Origin: Streptomonospora litoralis
GTDB taxonomy: Bacteria; Actinomycetota; Actinomycetes; Streptosporangiales; Streptosporangiaceae
Reading direction: 5' to 3'
NCBI RefSeq assembly: GCF_004323735.1
Contig: NZ_CP036455.1
Span: forward strand, 305,101 to 369,100
DNA: 64,000 nt
This document shows, in pieces, positions 8,502-19,315 of this stretch. The position numbers and the translations under genes are program-made. Numbering within the stretch: position 1 is the stretch's first letter; each line of letters opens with the position of its first letter. Below the pieces are notes generated by a model. The model was not told where the DNA came from and did not search any database. It worked only from the letters and a program-made list of their open reading frames with translations.

Positions 8502-10409
8502 ATGGAGACGCCGGAGAGCGGTCCGCGGACCGCGCACGGGGACCTCGCCGCCGACCACGAATCGGCGGCAGGCTTTCCCGGGGCCACCTACGAGCAGTGG
8601 CGCGAACTGGTCGCCCAAGTGCTGCGGAAGGCCGGGGCGGAGGTCGATCCCGACGCCCCTGCGCCTGAGGCGGCACTGGCCACCACGACCTACGACGGGA
8701 TCACACTGGGGCCGCTCTACACGGTCGGCGACGACATCGACTCCGGATTCCCCGGCGCCGCCCCCTTCACCCGCGGCGGCCGCCCGCAGGGCGCCGTCAT
8801 CGAGGGATGGGAGGTCCGCCAGCAGCACCGCGACCCGCGGCCCGAGCGCGCGCGGCAGGCCGTCTCCGCGGACCTGATGGGCGGCGTCGGCGCCCTGTGG
8901 CTGGTCTGCGGCGACGCCGGCATCCCCACCGGCGGCATAGGCGAGGTGCTGGCCGACGTCCACCTCGACCTCGCCCCCGTCACGCTGGAGGCCGGCGCCG
9001 ACTACGAGGCCGCCGCGCGCGAGCTGCTGAGCGCCTGGAGCGATCGGGAACCGCCCGACAGCGCGCTCGCAGGCGGGTTGGGCATCGACCCGCTGACCAC
9101 CGCCGCGCGCACCGGCGAGCCCGTCGACGCCGAGGGGGCGGCGCGCTTCGCCGTCGAGGCCGCTTCCCGCCACCCCGGGCTGCGGCTGTTCACCGCCGAC
9201 GCCGCCTGCTGCCACGAGGCCGGCGGCTCCCCGGCCCAGGAGCTCGGCGCCGCCATGGCGGCGGGCGTCGCCTACCTGCGGGCGCTGGCCGGCGCCGGGA
9301 CCGGCCTGGCCGACGCCGCGCGGCGCATCGAGTTCCGCTTCGCCGCGAGCGCCGACCAGTTCGCGACCATCGCCAAGCTGCGCGCGGCGCGGGCCATGTG
9401 GAACCGCGTGCTCCAGGCGTGCGGCCTGGAGGCGGCCGATCGCCCGCCCATGCGCCAGCACGCGGTCACCTCGGCGGCCATGGCCACCCGCCGCGACCCG
9501 CACGTGAACATGGTCCGCAGCACCCTGGCCTGCTTCGCCGCGGGCGTCGGCGGCGCCGACGCCGTGACCGTGCTCCCCTTCGACCACGCCCTCGGCCTGC
9601 CCGACGACTTCGCCCGGCGCATCGCCCGCAACACCCAGGCGCTGCTGGTCGAGGAGGCGCACTTGGCCCGGGTCGTCGACCCGGCGGGCGGCTCGTTCTA
9701 CGTCGAGCGGCTGACCGCCGACCTCTACGGCGCCGGTTGGGCGTTCTTCCAGCGGCTGGAGGCCGCGGGCGGCATGGCCGATGCGGTGTCGGGCGGGATG
9801 CTCGCCGCCGAACTGGATGAGGTGTGGCAGCGGCGCCGCGACGCGATCGCGCATCGCCGGGACCCGATCACCGGTGTCACCGAGTTCCCCGACCTGGACG
9901 AAGAGCCGATCGAGCGCGAACCGCTGCCGACCGCCGCAAGCGCCGCGTCGGCGCTGCCGCGCCGCCGCTACGCCCAGGACTTCGAGGAGTTGCGCGACCG
10001 TTCCGACGCGCACCGGGCCGCCACAGGCGCGCGGCCGCGGGTGTTCCTGGCCACTCTGGGACCGGTCGCCACGCACACCGCGCGGGCCGCGTTCGCCGGG
10101 AACCTGCTGCGGGTCGGCGGCATCGAGGCCGCGGGCGGCGAGTCCGCCGGCGGCGCCGAGGAGGCCGTCGCCGCCTTCAGCGCGAGCGGCGCCCGCGTCG
10201 CCTGCCTGTGCGGCAGCGACAAGGTCTACGCCGAGCACGCCGCCGACACCGCCGCGGCGCTCAAGGATGCGGGCGCCGAGCGCGTGCTGCTGGCGGGCAG
10301 GCCCGCCGCCGTGTCCGAAGGCGCGGCCGTCGACGACTTCTGCTTCGCCGGGTGCGACGCGCTCGGCCTGCTCGCCGGCCTGCACGACGTGCTGGGGGTA
10401 GGCCGATGA
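8502..10409 (+). CDS. mutA: Methylmalonyl-CoA mutase small subunit
   Basis: 635 residues. The N-terminal TIM-barrel half aligns with the mutase fold ([53 protein letters not shown]). It keeps the shared [21 protein letters not shown] and [16 protein letters not shown] motifs. The C-terminal Rossmann-like domain ([16 protein letters not shown]) lacks the DxHxxG cobalamin motif, as expected for the non-catalytic subunit. With MutB it interconverts (R)-methylmalonyl-CoA and succinyl-CoA in propionate, odd-chain and branched-chain acid metabolism. The start at METPES is the most family-like, but ATGs at 8475 and 8481 are possible. The stop overlaps the ATG of the following small ORF. Confidence 0.9.
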   Translation: METPESGPRTAHGDLAADHESAAGFPGATYEQWRELVAQVLRKAGAEVDPDAPAPEAALATTTYDGITLGPLYTVGDDIDSGFPGAAPFTRGGRPQGAVIEGWEVRQQHRDPRPERARQAVSADLMGGVGALWLVCGDAGIPTGGIGEVLADVHLDLAPVTLEAGADYEAAARELLSAWSDREPPDSALAGGLGIDPLTTAARTGEPVDAEGAARFAVEAASRHPGLRLFTADAACCHEAGGSPAQELGAAMAAGVAYLRALAGAGTGLADAARRIEFRFAASADQFATIAKLRAARAMWNRVLQACGLEAADRPPMRQHAVTSAAMATRRDPHVNMVRSTLACFAAGVGGADAVTVLPFDHALGLPDDFARRIARNTQALLVEEAHLARVVDPAGGSFYVERLTADLYGAGWAFFQRLEAAGGMADAVSGGMLAAELDEVWQRRRDAIAHRRDPITGVTEFPDLDEEPIEREPLPTAASAASALPRRRYAQDFEELRDRSDAHRAATGARPRVFLATLGPVATHTARAAFAGNLLRVGGIEAAGGESAGGAEEAVAAFSASGARVACLCGSDKVYAEHAADTAAALKDAGAERVLLAGRPAAVSEGAAVDDFCFAGCDALGLLAGLHDVLGVGR

Positions 10410-10647
10410 GCGCCGCGGCGAGCAGCGGCCGCGTGCTCGCCGTCCACGGGCGCGCACCCGCCGGTGCCCGCGGCGGTGGGCGCGGCGCCGCCGGAGACGC
10501 GGGCGGCATCCGCCCTTTCGGCGCCGCCGCAGCGGCGGCTGCGGGCGGCGGTTCGACAGCCGCCGAGTCCGGGTCCGGCCGCTGCGGGGGAGGCGGCGGT
10601 GCGTCGGCGGTGTCCGCGAACATGCACGACGTCTTGGGAGGGTCCCT

Positions 10648-10651
<4 letters not shown>
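10406..10651 (+). CDS. Small Gly/Ala-rich ORF wedged between mutA and mutB
   Basis: An 81-codon frame whose ATG overlaps the mutA stop (ATGA) and whose TGA overlaps the mutB GTG start (GTGA), so it fills the mutA-mutB spacer exactly. The product is low-complexity: basic and Gly-rich at first, then Ala/Gly runs, ending [12 protein letters not shown]. No family is recognised. In most actinobacteria mutA and mutB abut or overlap directly. This could be a real coupled peptide, a sequence that only keeps ribosomes running into mutB, or chance in GC-rich DNA. The GGGAGG at 10636-10641, inside this frame, is the mutB ribosome-binding site. Confidence 0.35.
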
Positions 10652-12876
<2,225 letters not shown>

Positions 12877-12913
12877 CCGTGGTCCGGCCTTCATCGCACG
12901 CTGCGGGAATCCG

Positions 12914-14014
12914 ATGAGCCGTTCGATCGACGTCGACGCCTATGCCGAAGGGGTCCTGGCCGGGCACCGCCCGACGCTCGCCCGGGCCATCACACTTGTG
13001 GAGTCCCGCCGGGCCGACCACGCCGAACAGGCTCAGCGGCTCCTCGTGCGGTTGCTGCCGCATGCCGGCGACGCGCACCGCGTGGGCATCACCGGCGTGC
13101 CGGGAGTGGGCAAGTCGACGTTCATCGACAATCTGGGGACCAGGTTGACCGGGCGGGGCCACCGGGTCGCGGTCCTGGCGGTCGACCCCTCCTCCACGCG
13201 TACCGGCGGCAGCATCCTCGGCGACAAGACCCGTATGGGTCGGCTCTCGGTCGATCCCGCTGCGTTCGTCCGCCCCTCGCCGACGGCGGGCACGCTGGGC
13301 GGGGTCGCCCGGGCCACACGCGAAACCATGGTGCTGATGGAGGCGGCGGGCTTCGACGTCGTGCTGGTCGAAACCGTGGGCGTGGGCCAGTCGGAGGTCG
13401 CCGTCGCCAACATGGTCGACTGCTTCTGCTTCCTCACTCTGGCGCGAACCGGTGACCAGCTGCAGGGGATCAAGAAGGGCGTGCTGGAGCTGGTCGACCT
13501 GGTCGCGGTGAACAAGGCCGACGGTCCGCACGAGGCCGATGCCCGCAAGGCCGCGCGTGAGCTCTCCCGCGCGCTGCGGCTGCTCCAGCCGGTGCATCCG
13601 GCTTGGCGTCCGCCGGTGCTGACCTGCAGCGGAATCACCGGCGACGGCCTCGACGACTTCTGGCAGGCCATCCGCGACCACCGGAGTGCGCTGGAGGAGG
13701 CCGGCGAGTTCGGCGAGCGCCGCAGCCGCCAGCGGGTCGACTGGATGTGGGCGCAGGTGCGCGACCGGCTGATGGACAGCCTGCTGGCGCATCCCCGGGT
13801 ACGCGAGGACACCCCCCGCCTGGAGGACGGGGTCCGCGCGGGCGAACTGACCGCCACGCTGGCGGCCGAGCGCATCCTCGCCGAGTTCACCGGCAGCGCG
13901 GCAGACGAGGAGGGTGGGGGCCTCCCGGAGGACAGCCGCACCGTCCGCCCCACCGGTGGAGGCGCCGTATCGGACGACGCGCGCGATTCATCACATCCTC
14001 CGCGGACCCCGTGA
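12914..14014 (+). CDS. meaB: MeaB-type GTPase chaperone of methylmalonyl-CoA mutase
   Basis: 366 residues. P-loop GVPGVGKST at about 61-69, then AVDPSSTRTGGSILGDKTRM and the switch region VETVGVGQSEVAVANMVD, with NKADG as the base-recognition motif. All are typical of MeaB/ArgK P-loop GTPases, which load and protect the cobalamin cofactor of methylmalonyl-CoA mutase. The gene directly follows mutB, which makes the assignment secure. The last 35 or so residues are a disordered Gly/Asp/Ser/Pro tail. A 12-bp palindrome (CCGTGATCACGG, 14009-14020) overlaps the stop codon. The ATG is weakly preceded by GCGGGA. Confidence 0.92.
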   Translation: MSRSIDVDAYAEGVLAGHRPTLARAITLVESRRADHAEQAQRLLVRLLPHAGDAHRVGITGVPGVGKSTFIDNLGTRLTGRGHRVAVLAVDPSSTRTGGSILGDKTRMGRLSVDPAAFVRPSPTAGTLGGVARATRETMVLMEAAGFDVVLVETVGVGQSEVAVANMVDCFCFLTLARTGDQLQGIKKGVLELVDLVAVNKADGPHEADARKAARELSRALRLLQPVHPAWRPPVLTCSGITGDGLDDFWQAIRDHRSALEEAGEFGERRSRQRVDWMWAQVRDRLMDSLLAHPRVREDTPRLEDGVRAGELTATLAAERILAEFTGSAADEEGGGLPEDSRTVRPTGGGAVSDDARDSSHPPRTP

Positions 14015-14323
14015 TCACGGCGTTGGACGTGGAGTGTGAAACAGGACACGATGGCGCTTGGTCTGGATTGCCGTTTATGTGGAGAAAATACTTCCGCGAC
14101 GGCATTCCCGCCGGGCGTCGGGGCTAATACCGTATGTGGTCACAGACTTACGGGAGCAGTGACCGGCCCTCAGTGGTTCCGCTCGTCGGCGCCGGCCGTG
14201 CAGGTGGCTCGTCCGCCGTGGCCGCCGCCGCAAGGGAACGCGGAAGGACCCCTACCGAAATCCGCTGTTTTCCGTAGGGTGGCAAGGGGACCCCTCATCG
14301 ACGTGGGGCTGGGAGGAGTGAAC
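14015..14323. other. Spacer with probable promoter of the STAS gene
   Basis: This is lower-GC than its surroundings in places (14038-14150). A frame runs through it in phase with the STAS gene, but that translation is Pro/Gly/Arg-rich and not STAS-like, so it is treated as leader. No confident -35/-10 was identified. Confidence 0.4.
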
Positions 14324-14695
14324 GTGCACAGGCTTGGGCTGAGTACCCGGGTCGAGAACCACAGCGTGATCGTGAGCGTCGAGGGCGACCTCGACATCGC
14401 GACCGCCGACGACCTCCACGAGCATGTCCTGTCCGCGATCGACAAGCACGGGCCGTGGTTGATCCTCGACCTGACCGGGCTGGAGTTCATGGACTCCAGC
14501 GGTCTGAACGTCGTCATCAACGCCTACCGCTCCGTGAAGGAGCACGGCGGCAGCCTCGCTCTGGCCGCACCGAACGAGCGGGTGACCAAGGTCGTCCGCC
14601 TCGTCGGCCTGCACCGGCAGGTTCCGGTCCACAACTCCGTTTCGGCGGCGGTCAACGCCATGGAGCTGCTGGAGAGCAAGCAGCAGGCGGGCTGA
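14324..14695 (+). CDS. Anti-sigma factor antagonist, STAS domain (BldG type)
   Basis: 123 residues making a single STAS domain: VENHSVIVSVEGDLDIATADDL, then LILDLTGLEFMDSSGLNVVI, where the serine of DSSGL is the site phosphorylated by the partner anti-sigma kinase in this family. Unphosphorylated protein binds the anti-sigma factor and frees a sigma factor. The length and sequence resemble BldG-like proteins of actinomycetes, but no anti-sigma gene is adjacent, so the symbol is withheld. GGGAGG at 14311-14316 is seven bases from the GTG at 14324; the GTG at 14318 is too close to it. Confidence 0.85.
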   Translation: MHRLGLSTRVENHSVIVSVEGDLDIATADDLHEHVLSAIDKHGPWLILDLTGLEFMDSSGLNVVINAYRSVKEHGGSLALAAPNERVTKVVRLVGLHRQVPVHNSVSAAVNAMELLESKQQAG

Positions 14696-14809
14696 GTCCT
14701 CCTCCAGCCCCATGGCCGCCATGTCGCGGTGGCCGCGGCGCCCGGCAGATCCGCGGGGCGCCGCGGCATACCGCGATCCGGACCAGCCGCTGCGCGCTCG
14801 GAGCATCCC

Positions 14810-15448
14810 GTGGATCTCGCGTGGAACCACAACGTCCACTACCACGACTATCTGCTGCGCCTCGTGCCCGACCACTGCGTGCGCGCGCTGGACGTCGGAT
14901 GCGGGACGGGCCGCTTCGCCCGGCGCCTCACCGCGCGATGCGCCCGGGTCGAGGCCATCGACCCCGAGACCGCCATGATCGAGCAGGCGCGTGAGCGCAC
15001 ACCCCGGCGGCTGGGCGTCCACTACGCTCGGGCCGCGCTGGCCGACTACGGCATCGTCGCCGGCGCCTACGACTTCGTCTCGGCCGTCGCCAGCCTTCAC
15101 CACATGCGCTTCGCCGAGCCGGTGCGCGCCCTGGCCCACGGCCTGGCGCCCGGCGGCGTGCTGGCGGTTCTCGGCCTCTACCGCGAGGCGACCCTGGCCG
15201 ACTACGCGGCGAGCGCGGCTGCTCTGCCGCCGGAGTGGGCGATCGGCGCCGGACTGCGCGCCGCCCGCGCCGCCACCGGAGTCCGCAGTCCCTCCTCCGG
15301 CCTGCGCACGCCCGCCCCTCTGCGCGAACCGCAGATGAGCCTGCGCGAAATCCGCAAAGAGGCCGAGGACGTGCTGCCCGGCGCCCGGGTGCGGCGGCTG
15401 CTGTTCTGGCGCTACTCGCTGGTGTACGTGCGCCCGGTCACCGGCTGA
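14810..15448 (+). CDS. Class I SAM-dependent methyltransferase
   Basis: About 212 residues. Motif I ALDVGCGTGRFARRL, an acidic end of strand 2 (VEAIDPETAMI), and a motif IV-like SAVASLHHMRF, then LAPGGVLAVLGLYR. This is the standard small-molecule methyltransferase core of the Methyltransf_11/25 type. The N-terminal WNHNVHYHDYLLR is shared by a group of actinobacterial proteins of unknown substrate. The GTG at 14810 has GGAG six bases upstream and gives a family-like start; the frame is open 27 codons further up. It is 114 bases after the STAS gene; no functional link is evident. Confidence 0.8.
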   Translation: MDLAWNHNVHYHDYLLRLVPDHCVRALDVGCGTGRFARRLTARCARVEAIDPETAMIEQARERTPRRLGVHYARAALADYGIVAGAYDFVSAVASLHHMRFAEPVRALAHGLAPGGVLAVLGLYREATLADYAASAAALPPEWAIGAGLRAARAATGVRSPSSGLRTPAPLREPQMSLREIRKEAEDVLPGARVRRLLFWRYSLVYVRPVTG

Positions 15449-15491
15449 AGCGGCGGGCGGGCGCGGCATCGGGCTGGGTAGGCTCGAAGCC

Positions 15492-15962
15492 ATGGCCACA
15501 CCCGAGTTCATCCTCGACCTGCGCAAGCACGTGGGACACGAGTTGCTCTTCCTCACCGGCGTCACGGCTGTGGTCATCGCGGAGACGGGGGAGATCCTGC
15601 TGCACCGGCGCGCGGAGGACGGCAGCTGGAGCACACCCGGCGGCATCCTGGAACCCGGCGAGCAGCCCGCCGCCGCGCTCGTGCGCGAGGTCGCCGAGGA
15701 GACCGGCGTCGACGTGGTCCCCGAGCGCATCGCCGGCGTGGTCACCGAACCCCCGTTCACCTACCGCAACGGCGACCGGGTGCAGTTTTTGGACGTCACC
15801 TTCCGCTGCCGCCCCGTGGGCGGGGAGCCGCGACCGGTCGACGAGGAGTCCCTGGAGGCCCGCTGGTTCGCCCCCGACCGCCTGCCGGCCATGAACGAGC
15901 GGATCATGCGCCGCATCGGCCGCGCCCGCGAGGAGGGGGCCGCCTATTTCGCGGAACCGTAG
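15492..15962 (+). CDS. NUDIX hydrolase
   Basis: 156 residues with a complete Nudix box at about residues 54-76: G-ILEPG-E-QPAAALV-RE-VA-EE-TG-V, carrying the RE..EE metal-binding glutamates. Family members hydrolyse nucleoside diphosphates linked to another group (oxidised dNTPs, ADP-ribose, sugar nucleotides or CoA). The substrate cannot be told from sequence. The C-terminal half (RYRCRPVGGEPRPVDEE-like, then ARWFAPDRLPAM) is typical of the MutT/ADP-ribose group. The gene is short-spaced after the methyltransferase and ends before an 11-bp hairpin. Confidence 0.85.
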   Translation: MATPEFILDLRKHVGHELLFLTGVTAVVIAETGEILLHRRAEDGSWSTPGGILEPGEQPAAALVREVAEETGVDVVPERIAGVVTEPPFTYRNGDRVQFLDVTFRCRPVGGEPRPVDEESLEARWFAPDRLPAMNERIMRRIGRAREEGAAYFAEP

Positions 15963-16097
15963 CGGCTGTGATGTCGGGGGAGGTCTTCGCACCGGCTGCG
16001 GGCTGCGAAGGAGCCCCTCGGGCGGCTTCAGCCGGGGAGCCCGCAGGCACCAGCGGCCTGAAACCGGCCGAGCGACGATTGCGGCCAGCAGGCCGGA

Positions 16098-16129
16098 GGC
16101 CCTCGGCGAGCAGATGCCCGCCGAGGGCC
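16098..16129. terminator. Hairpin between the convergent NUDIX and secreted-protein genes
   Basis: Perfect 11-bp stem GGCCCTCGGCG / CGCCGAGGGCC with a 10-base loop, followed on the plus strand by GTTCTT. It lies in a tail-to-tail spacer, so a terminator role is likely, possibly in both directions. Confidence 0.6.
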
Positions 16130-16257
16130 GTTCTTGCGGTGCCGATCGCGCCAAGGGATCGGAATCAGAACCGCGAACGTGGCCGGACTCGGCGATGTCG
16201 CCGGTCAGGTGCTCCGCGGCAGCTCCGCTCGGCTGGGCGCGGTGGTCGGAGCCAGGT

Positions 16258-16578
16258 TCAGCGCTGGTCGACCCCGACCGCGCCTGCCCCGCTGCCGCCA
16301 CCGCACGTGGCGCTGGAAACGCCCTTCTGGTGGGGGGCGACAGACACCCAGGGGCCGTAGGCGTCCGGCCACCATCCGCAGATGACCACCGCGCGGAAGG
16401 TGCGGGTGGTGTTGCTGGGGTTGTGGCAGGTGGCGCTTCCGTAGTGTCCGTCGGTGTAGGTGTCGCAGTCCAGTACGTTGGCGGAGGCCGGGGAGGGAGC
16501 GAGCAAGGTCGCTCCCAGTGCGAGGACGAGGACGGCGCCCCAACGGCGCGTGACGCCGATCCGGCGTGAGTCAGTCAT
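16258..16578 (-). CDS. Small secreted cysteine-containing protein
   Basis: 106 residues. A basic start, then VLVLALGATLLAPSPASA, is a clear signal peptide with cleavage near residue 34. The mature part has four cysteines (LDCDTY, SATCHN, VICGWW, SATCGG), enough for two disulfides, and an aromatic GWWPDAYGPWV stretch. The pattern recalls small secreted proteins common in Streptomyces and relatives, which have no assigned function. It may bind carbohydrate or other partners outside the cell, but that is a guess. It is monocistronic on the minus strand. Confidence 0.65.
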   Translation of the reverse strand: MTDSRRIGVTRRWGAVLVLALGATLLAPSPASANVLDCDTYTDGHYGSATCHNPSNTTRTFRAVVICGWWPDAYGPWVSVAPHQKGVSSATCGGGSGAGAVGVDQR

Positions 16579-17012
16579 GTGCTCTCCAGAGCGTGAGCAG
16601 TGGTTATTACCGGTTGTTTATTCTCCACCACGAAGCGATGTTGGATGTGGAACCTGGCCGGATGCGGACTGAGCCGGATCCGAAGCCGACCGGCTCTGGG
16701 GCGTGAACTCCTCCGCGCCGACCGCATCGGTGCAGCTCAGGAGCGTGAAGGTGGGCGGTCGTCGGTGCAGCGGCTCCGGCATCTCATAGACCACCTGGTG
16801 GCCGGGTGGGCGACTCGGTGCGGGGAGGCGCGGCCCGGGGGCTCCCTGCCCTGGCGCCCGCCGTCGGCGCCGCGCGCCTGGTTCGTCGCTTGCCAGGCGG
16901 TTCCGGAGTAGATCGACGCCGGTCGGCGGCGCCTGGTCGCCGATGCGCGCCGCCCCCATTGCCGGCGGCCGTCGGCTCGGCTTGCGCCCCGGCCTTGGGG
17001 AATGCTGGAACC
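16579..17012. other. Intergenic spacer, divergent promoters
   Basis: Gene-free spacer between the minus-strand secreted-protein gene and the plus-strand gene at 17013. The part near 16600-16640 is AT-richer than average and probably holds the minus-strand promoter. Longer frames here are poor in codon bias. Nothing else was recognised. Confidence 0.4.
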
Positions 17013-17321
17013 ATGAGCGCCGCAGCGAACGAGGAGCCGGAGGACTCCGGCGCAGACGTCGAGCACCTGGCCGCGGTCCTGAAGCGCCGCCGCCGCGAAC
17101 TCGCGGGCGGGCGGGCGACCATCGGCGGCTCCTCGGTGGTGCACGCCGTCGAGGAGACGATGTGGGTGGGCGTGCGCGTGCCCGTGGTGGTGTGCCGCGT
17201 CGCTGCCGACCCTCTGCGGTTGCGTCCGTCGAACGGACCGGTCACCTGCCGCCGCTGTCGAAAACGGGCCGACGGGCGCGACATCCGGGTGGGGCGGGGG
17301 CAGACCGAACTGGAGGTTTGA
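17013..17321 (+). CDS. Small hypothetical protein with CxxC motif
   Basis: 102 residues, not recognised as a named family. The N-terminus is acidic and charged (LAAVLKRRRRELAGG). The middle reads SSVVHAVEETMWVGVRVPVVVC and the end has VTCRRCRKRADG. The three cysteines (one in VVVCRV, two in CRRC) could form part of a metal site, and the layout resembles short zinc-ribbon-like proteins of actinomycetes. Third-position GC and the sensible start (GGA five bases before the ATG) favour a real gene. It is followed by a 567-base spacer that ends in the dispersed repeat. Confidence 0.5.
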   Translation: MSAAANEEPEDSGADVEHLAAVLKRRRRELAGGRATIGGSSVVHAVEETMWVGVRVPVVVCRVAADPLRLRPSNGPVTCRRCRKRADGRDIRVGRGQTELEV

Positions 17322-17753
17322 GGGCATGAACTGAGAAGTCCGGCTTTCGCCCCGCCCGGGAGTGCAACGGTGGGTCGCCGTGCTCTCGCACCGCCCCGTT
17401 TCCATCGGGGTGCTCTCGCGTCCCGACGGCCCCGACGACCCAACAGGGCTTCTCTGGCCCTGGTCAAAAGAAGTGCTGGGTTGGTCCGGCTCCAATGGGC
17501 GGCCGAGCCCGCGGTTGTCGGGCCGGGTGCCCGCCGGTAGCGCGCCTGACGGGGGCGACGGGCCGGGGCGGAGGCGGCAGCGCGCTCTTCGGGGGGAACG
17601 CGGCTGTGCTCGTCCAACGCGCGGAAATCACCAAATCCGCGCGCGCTCGGTGAGCGCCACCGGAGCCAGACCATCGCCAGCCCGGCAGATCGGACATATC
17701 GGCGCCGGGTCGCCGCCGCACGCGACCAGCACCCGTACTTCCCTCCGTCGCCC
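17322..17753. other. Intergenic spacer before the dispersed repeat
   Basis: No credible gene. At 17533-17546 the 14-mer GCCGGTAGCGCGCC, preceded by GCGGTTGTC, recurs at 52666-52679, which is another spacer carrying the dispersed repeat. The two spacers may therefore share more than the repeat itself. Confidence 0.4.
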
Positions 17754-17884
17754 GCCGTCGGCGAGCACCCGGCGCGGTGACCGCAGGCGCAACTCACCGG
17801 CGTCCTCGCCGCCGCTTTCCTCTGAAGGCCACCCCGCACCCGGCAGACCAACAGGACCGCACAGCGGGCCGGCGTTCTTGAACG
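17754..17884 (+). repeat. Dispersed intergenic repeat, copy A
   Basis: About 131 bases beginning GTCGGCGAGCACCCG, continuing through GTCCTCGCCGCCGCTTT and CCCGGCAGACC and ending ACCGCACAGCGGGCCGGCG. The same ordered modules occur at 26440-26566 and repeatedly at 53330-53889. It lies between convergent genes, with its right end five bases from the stop codon of the minus-strand gene at 17889. Function unknown. Confidence 0.6.
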
Positions 17885-17888
17885 GGGC

Positions 17889-18161
17889 TTAGCCCCACAG
17901 GCGGCGCATGGTCCAGTCGCCGGTGGTGCCGTCGCAGGTGATGTCGGCGATGCTGAGCTCACCCTCGGGCGACTCCGCGGCCACGCGGACAAGCCGCACG
18001 TCGGTGGCGGTGGCCTGGACGCCCGGGCGCGCGGGCGCGTCCGGCGGGCCCCAGTTGCCGATGATGCGCCGGACGCGGTAGGTGCGGTCGCGCCAGGCGA
18101 AGAACGCCGGGTGGCCGCCGATGGTGGAGCTTACGTCGATCCGTTCGTTGTAGAGACTCAC
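17889..18161 (-). CDS. Small DUF6504-like protein behind an SOS box
   Basis: About 90 residues from the GTG at 18161: YNERIDVSS, then AFFAWRDRTYRVRRIIGNW, then a strand-rich end (ADITCDGTTGDWTMRRLWG). The HPAFFAWRDRTYRV core resembles DUF6504, small proteins often found with the imuB/dnaE2 mutasome; this is from memory and uncertain. A perfect LexA-type box sits 13 bases upstream of the start, so I infer DNA-damage induction. The frame stays open 12 codons further up, but that would place the LexA box inside the gene. No dnaE2 or imuA' gene is in the window. Confidence 0.6.
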   Translation of the reverse strand: MSLYNERIDVSSTIGGHPAFFAWRDRTYRVRRIIGNWGPPDAPARPGVQATATDVRLVRVAAESPEGELSIADITCDGTTGDWTMRRLWG

Positions 18162-18173
18162 CCGGCCATCGTA

Positions 18174-18189
18174 TCGAACAAGTGTTCGA
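18174..18189. promoter_or_regulatory. LexA (SOS) box
   Basis: TCGAACAAGTGTTCGA has perfect 7-base arms and matches the Gram-positive/actinobacterial LexA consensus TCGAAC-N4-GTTCGA. It ends 13 bases from the start of the minus-strand gene at 17889-18161. A transcript from here would have a very short leader. Confidence 0.8.
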
Positions 18190-18642
18190 ATTTGCACGGG
18201 GGTATGCCGTGTCGCCGAGCCGACCTGCCGCTGGAGTGATGCGGCGACTCCGGCGGGCTCCCGCCCGGTGCGAGTTGCAACGCCGCGGTTCCGTACTGCT
18301 CGGGCCGCTCGGTCCGCGCATGCGCCCGCGTCTCCGATCAGCGCCGCGGTTTCAGGTCCGCCGGACGGCCGGTGAATTCTCCGTCCACCTTAGAGGTGCT
18401 GCTGTCCCGCCCGCGGGTGTGCGGTCTGGCGCGAGTGCGGTCGCGTGCGCGGCGAACGCCCGCTGTGCCGGGGTTTCGCCGCGGCGGCCGGTTCCCGGAA
18501 GGTGTAATCCTTCGGCGTGTCGCGCCCCGTGCCGTGCGTCGGCGACGGCGCCTGTTCGCTCGGGCGGCGAGCGACCGACCGATTGGTATGTCTATGCTGG
18601 AACCGGCTTCACGACGCGGCAGACCGGAAGACGGGAAGACGC
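18190..18642. other. Spacer between the SOS-box gene and the TetR gene
   Basis: Gene-free. Frames running in from upstream of the TetR start (18517 on) lack homology to TetR proteins. Promoters for both flanking divergent genes should lie here. Apart from the SOS box no site was recognised. Confidence 0.4.
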
Positions 18643-19275
18643 ATGCAGAACACGGACGGCCTACAGCGGTCGGAGACCGCACCCGATCGCAGCCTCGCGG
18701 TTCCCGACCGGCTGCTCTCGGTCGCGACGCGGCTCTTCGCCGAGCACGGCTTCGAACGGACCTCCGTGCAGGAGTTGGTCGCCGCGGCCGGGGTGACCAA
18801 GGGAGCCATGTACCACTACTTCACCTCCAAGGACGACCTGCTGTACGCGATCTACCAGCGTGTGCTGTCTATGCAGATGCAGCGGCTGAACGGCTTCGCC
18901 GCGGCGGAGGGCCCGGTGCGCGACCGGCTGCGCGAGGCGGCGGTCGACGTCGTACACACCACTGTGGACAACCTCGACGACACGCGGATCTTCTTCCGGT
19001 CGCTGCACATGCTCTCCGCGGACCGGCAGACCGCCGTACGCAAGGAGCGCCGCCAGTACCACGAGCGCTTCCGCGCGATGATCGAAGAGGGGCAGAGCCA
19101 GGGCGTGTTCCGCACCGACGTGCCGGCCGACATCGCCGTCACCCAGTACTTCGGCGCGGTCCACCACCTCAGCACCTGGTACCACGCCGACGGCGAACTC
19201 ACCGGAACGCAGGTCGGCACCTATTTCGCCGACCTCTTCCTGGCCGGGCTGCGGCCCGAGGCGGCGGCCGGGTAG
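18643..19275 (+). CDS. TetR/AcrR-family transcriptional regulator
   Basis: 210 residues. The N-terminal HTH is textbook: LLSVATRLFAEHGFERTSVQELVAAAGVTKGAMYHYFTSKDDLL in pieces at about residues 22-65. The C-terminal ligand domain (HTTVDNLDDTRIFFRSLHML, QYFGAVHHLSTWYH) resembles the group regulating fatty-acid, steroid or acyl-CoA metabolism (KstR2-like, TetR_C_33 type), but the ligand is not known. GGGAAG precedes the ATG by about seven bases. It stands alone, so the target may be itself or a distant operon. It converges on the M48-like gene with a 40-base gap. Confidence 0.85.
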   Translation: MQNTDGLQRSETAPDRSLAVPDRLLSVATRLFAEHGFERTSVQELVAAAGVTKGAMYHYFTSKDDLLYAIYQRVLSMQMQRLNGFAAAEGPVRDRLREAAVDVVHTTVDNLDDTRIFFRSLHMLSADRQTAVRKERRQYHERFRAMIEEGQSQGVFRTDVPADIAVTQYFGAVHHLSTWYHADGELTGTQVGTYFADLFLAGLRPEAAAG

Positions 19276-19315
19276 TACCCGTGCGGGTCGGCATACCGGC
19301 CTCCGCCGCGGGAAC

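Noticed and set aside
14036-14323. 94-residue N-terminal extension of the STAS protein
   Set aside because: Low-complexity Pro/Gly/Arg translation and a good ribosome-binding site right before the internal GTG argue that this is leader.
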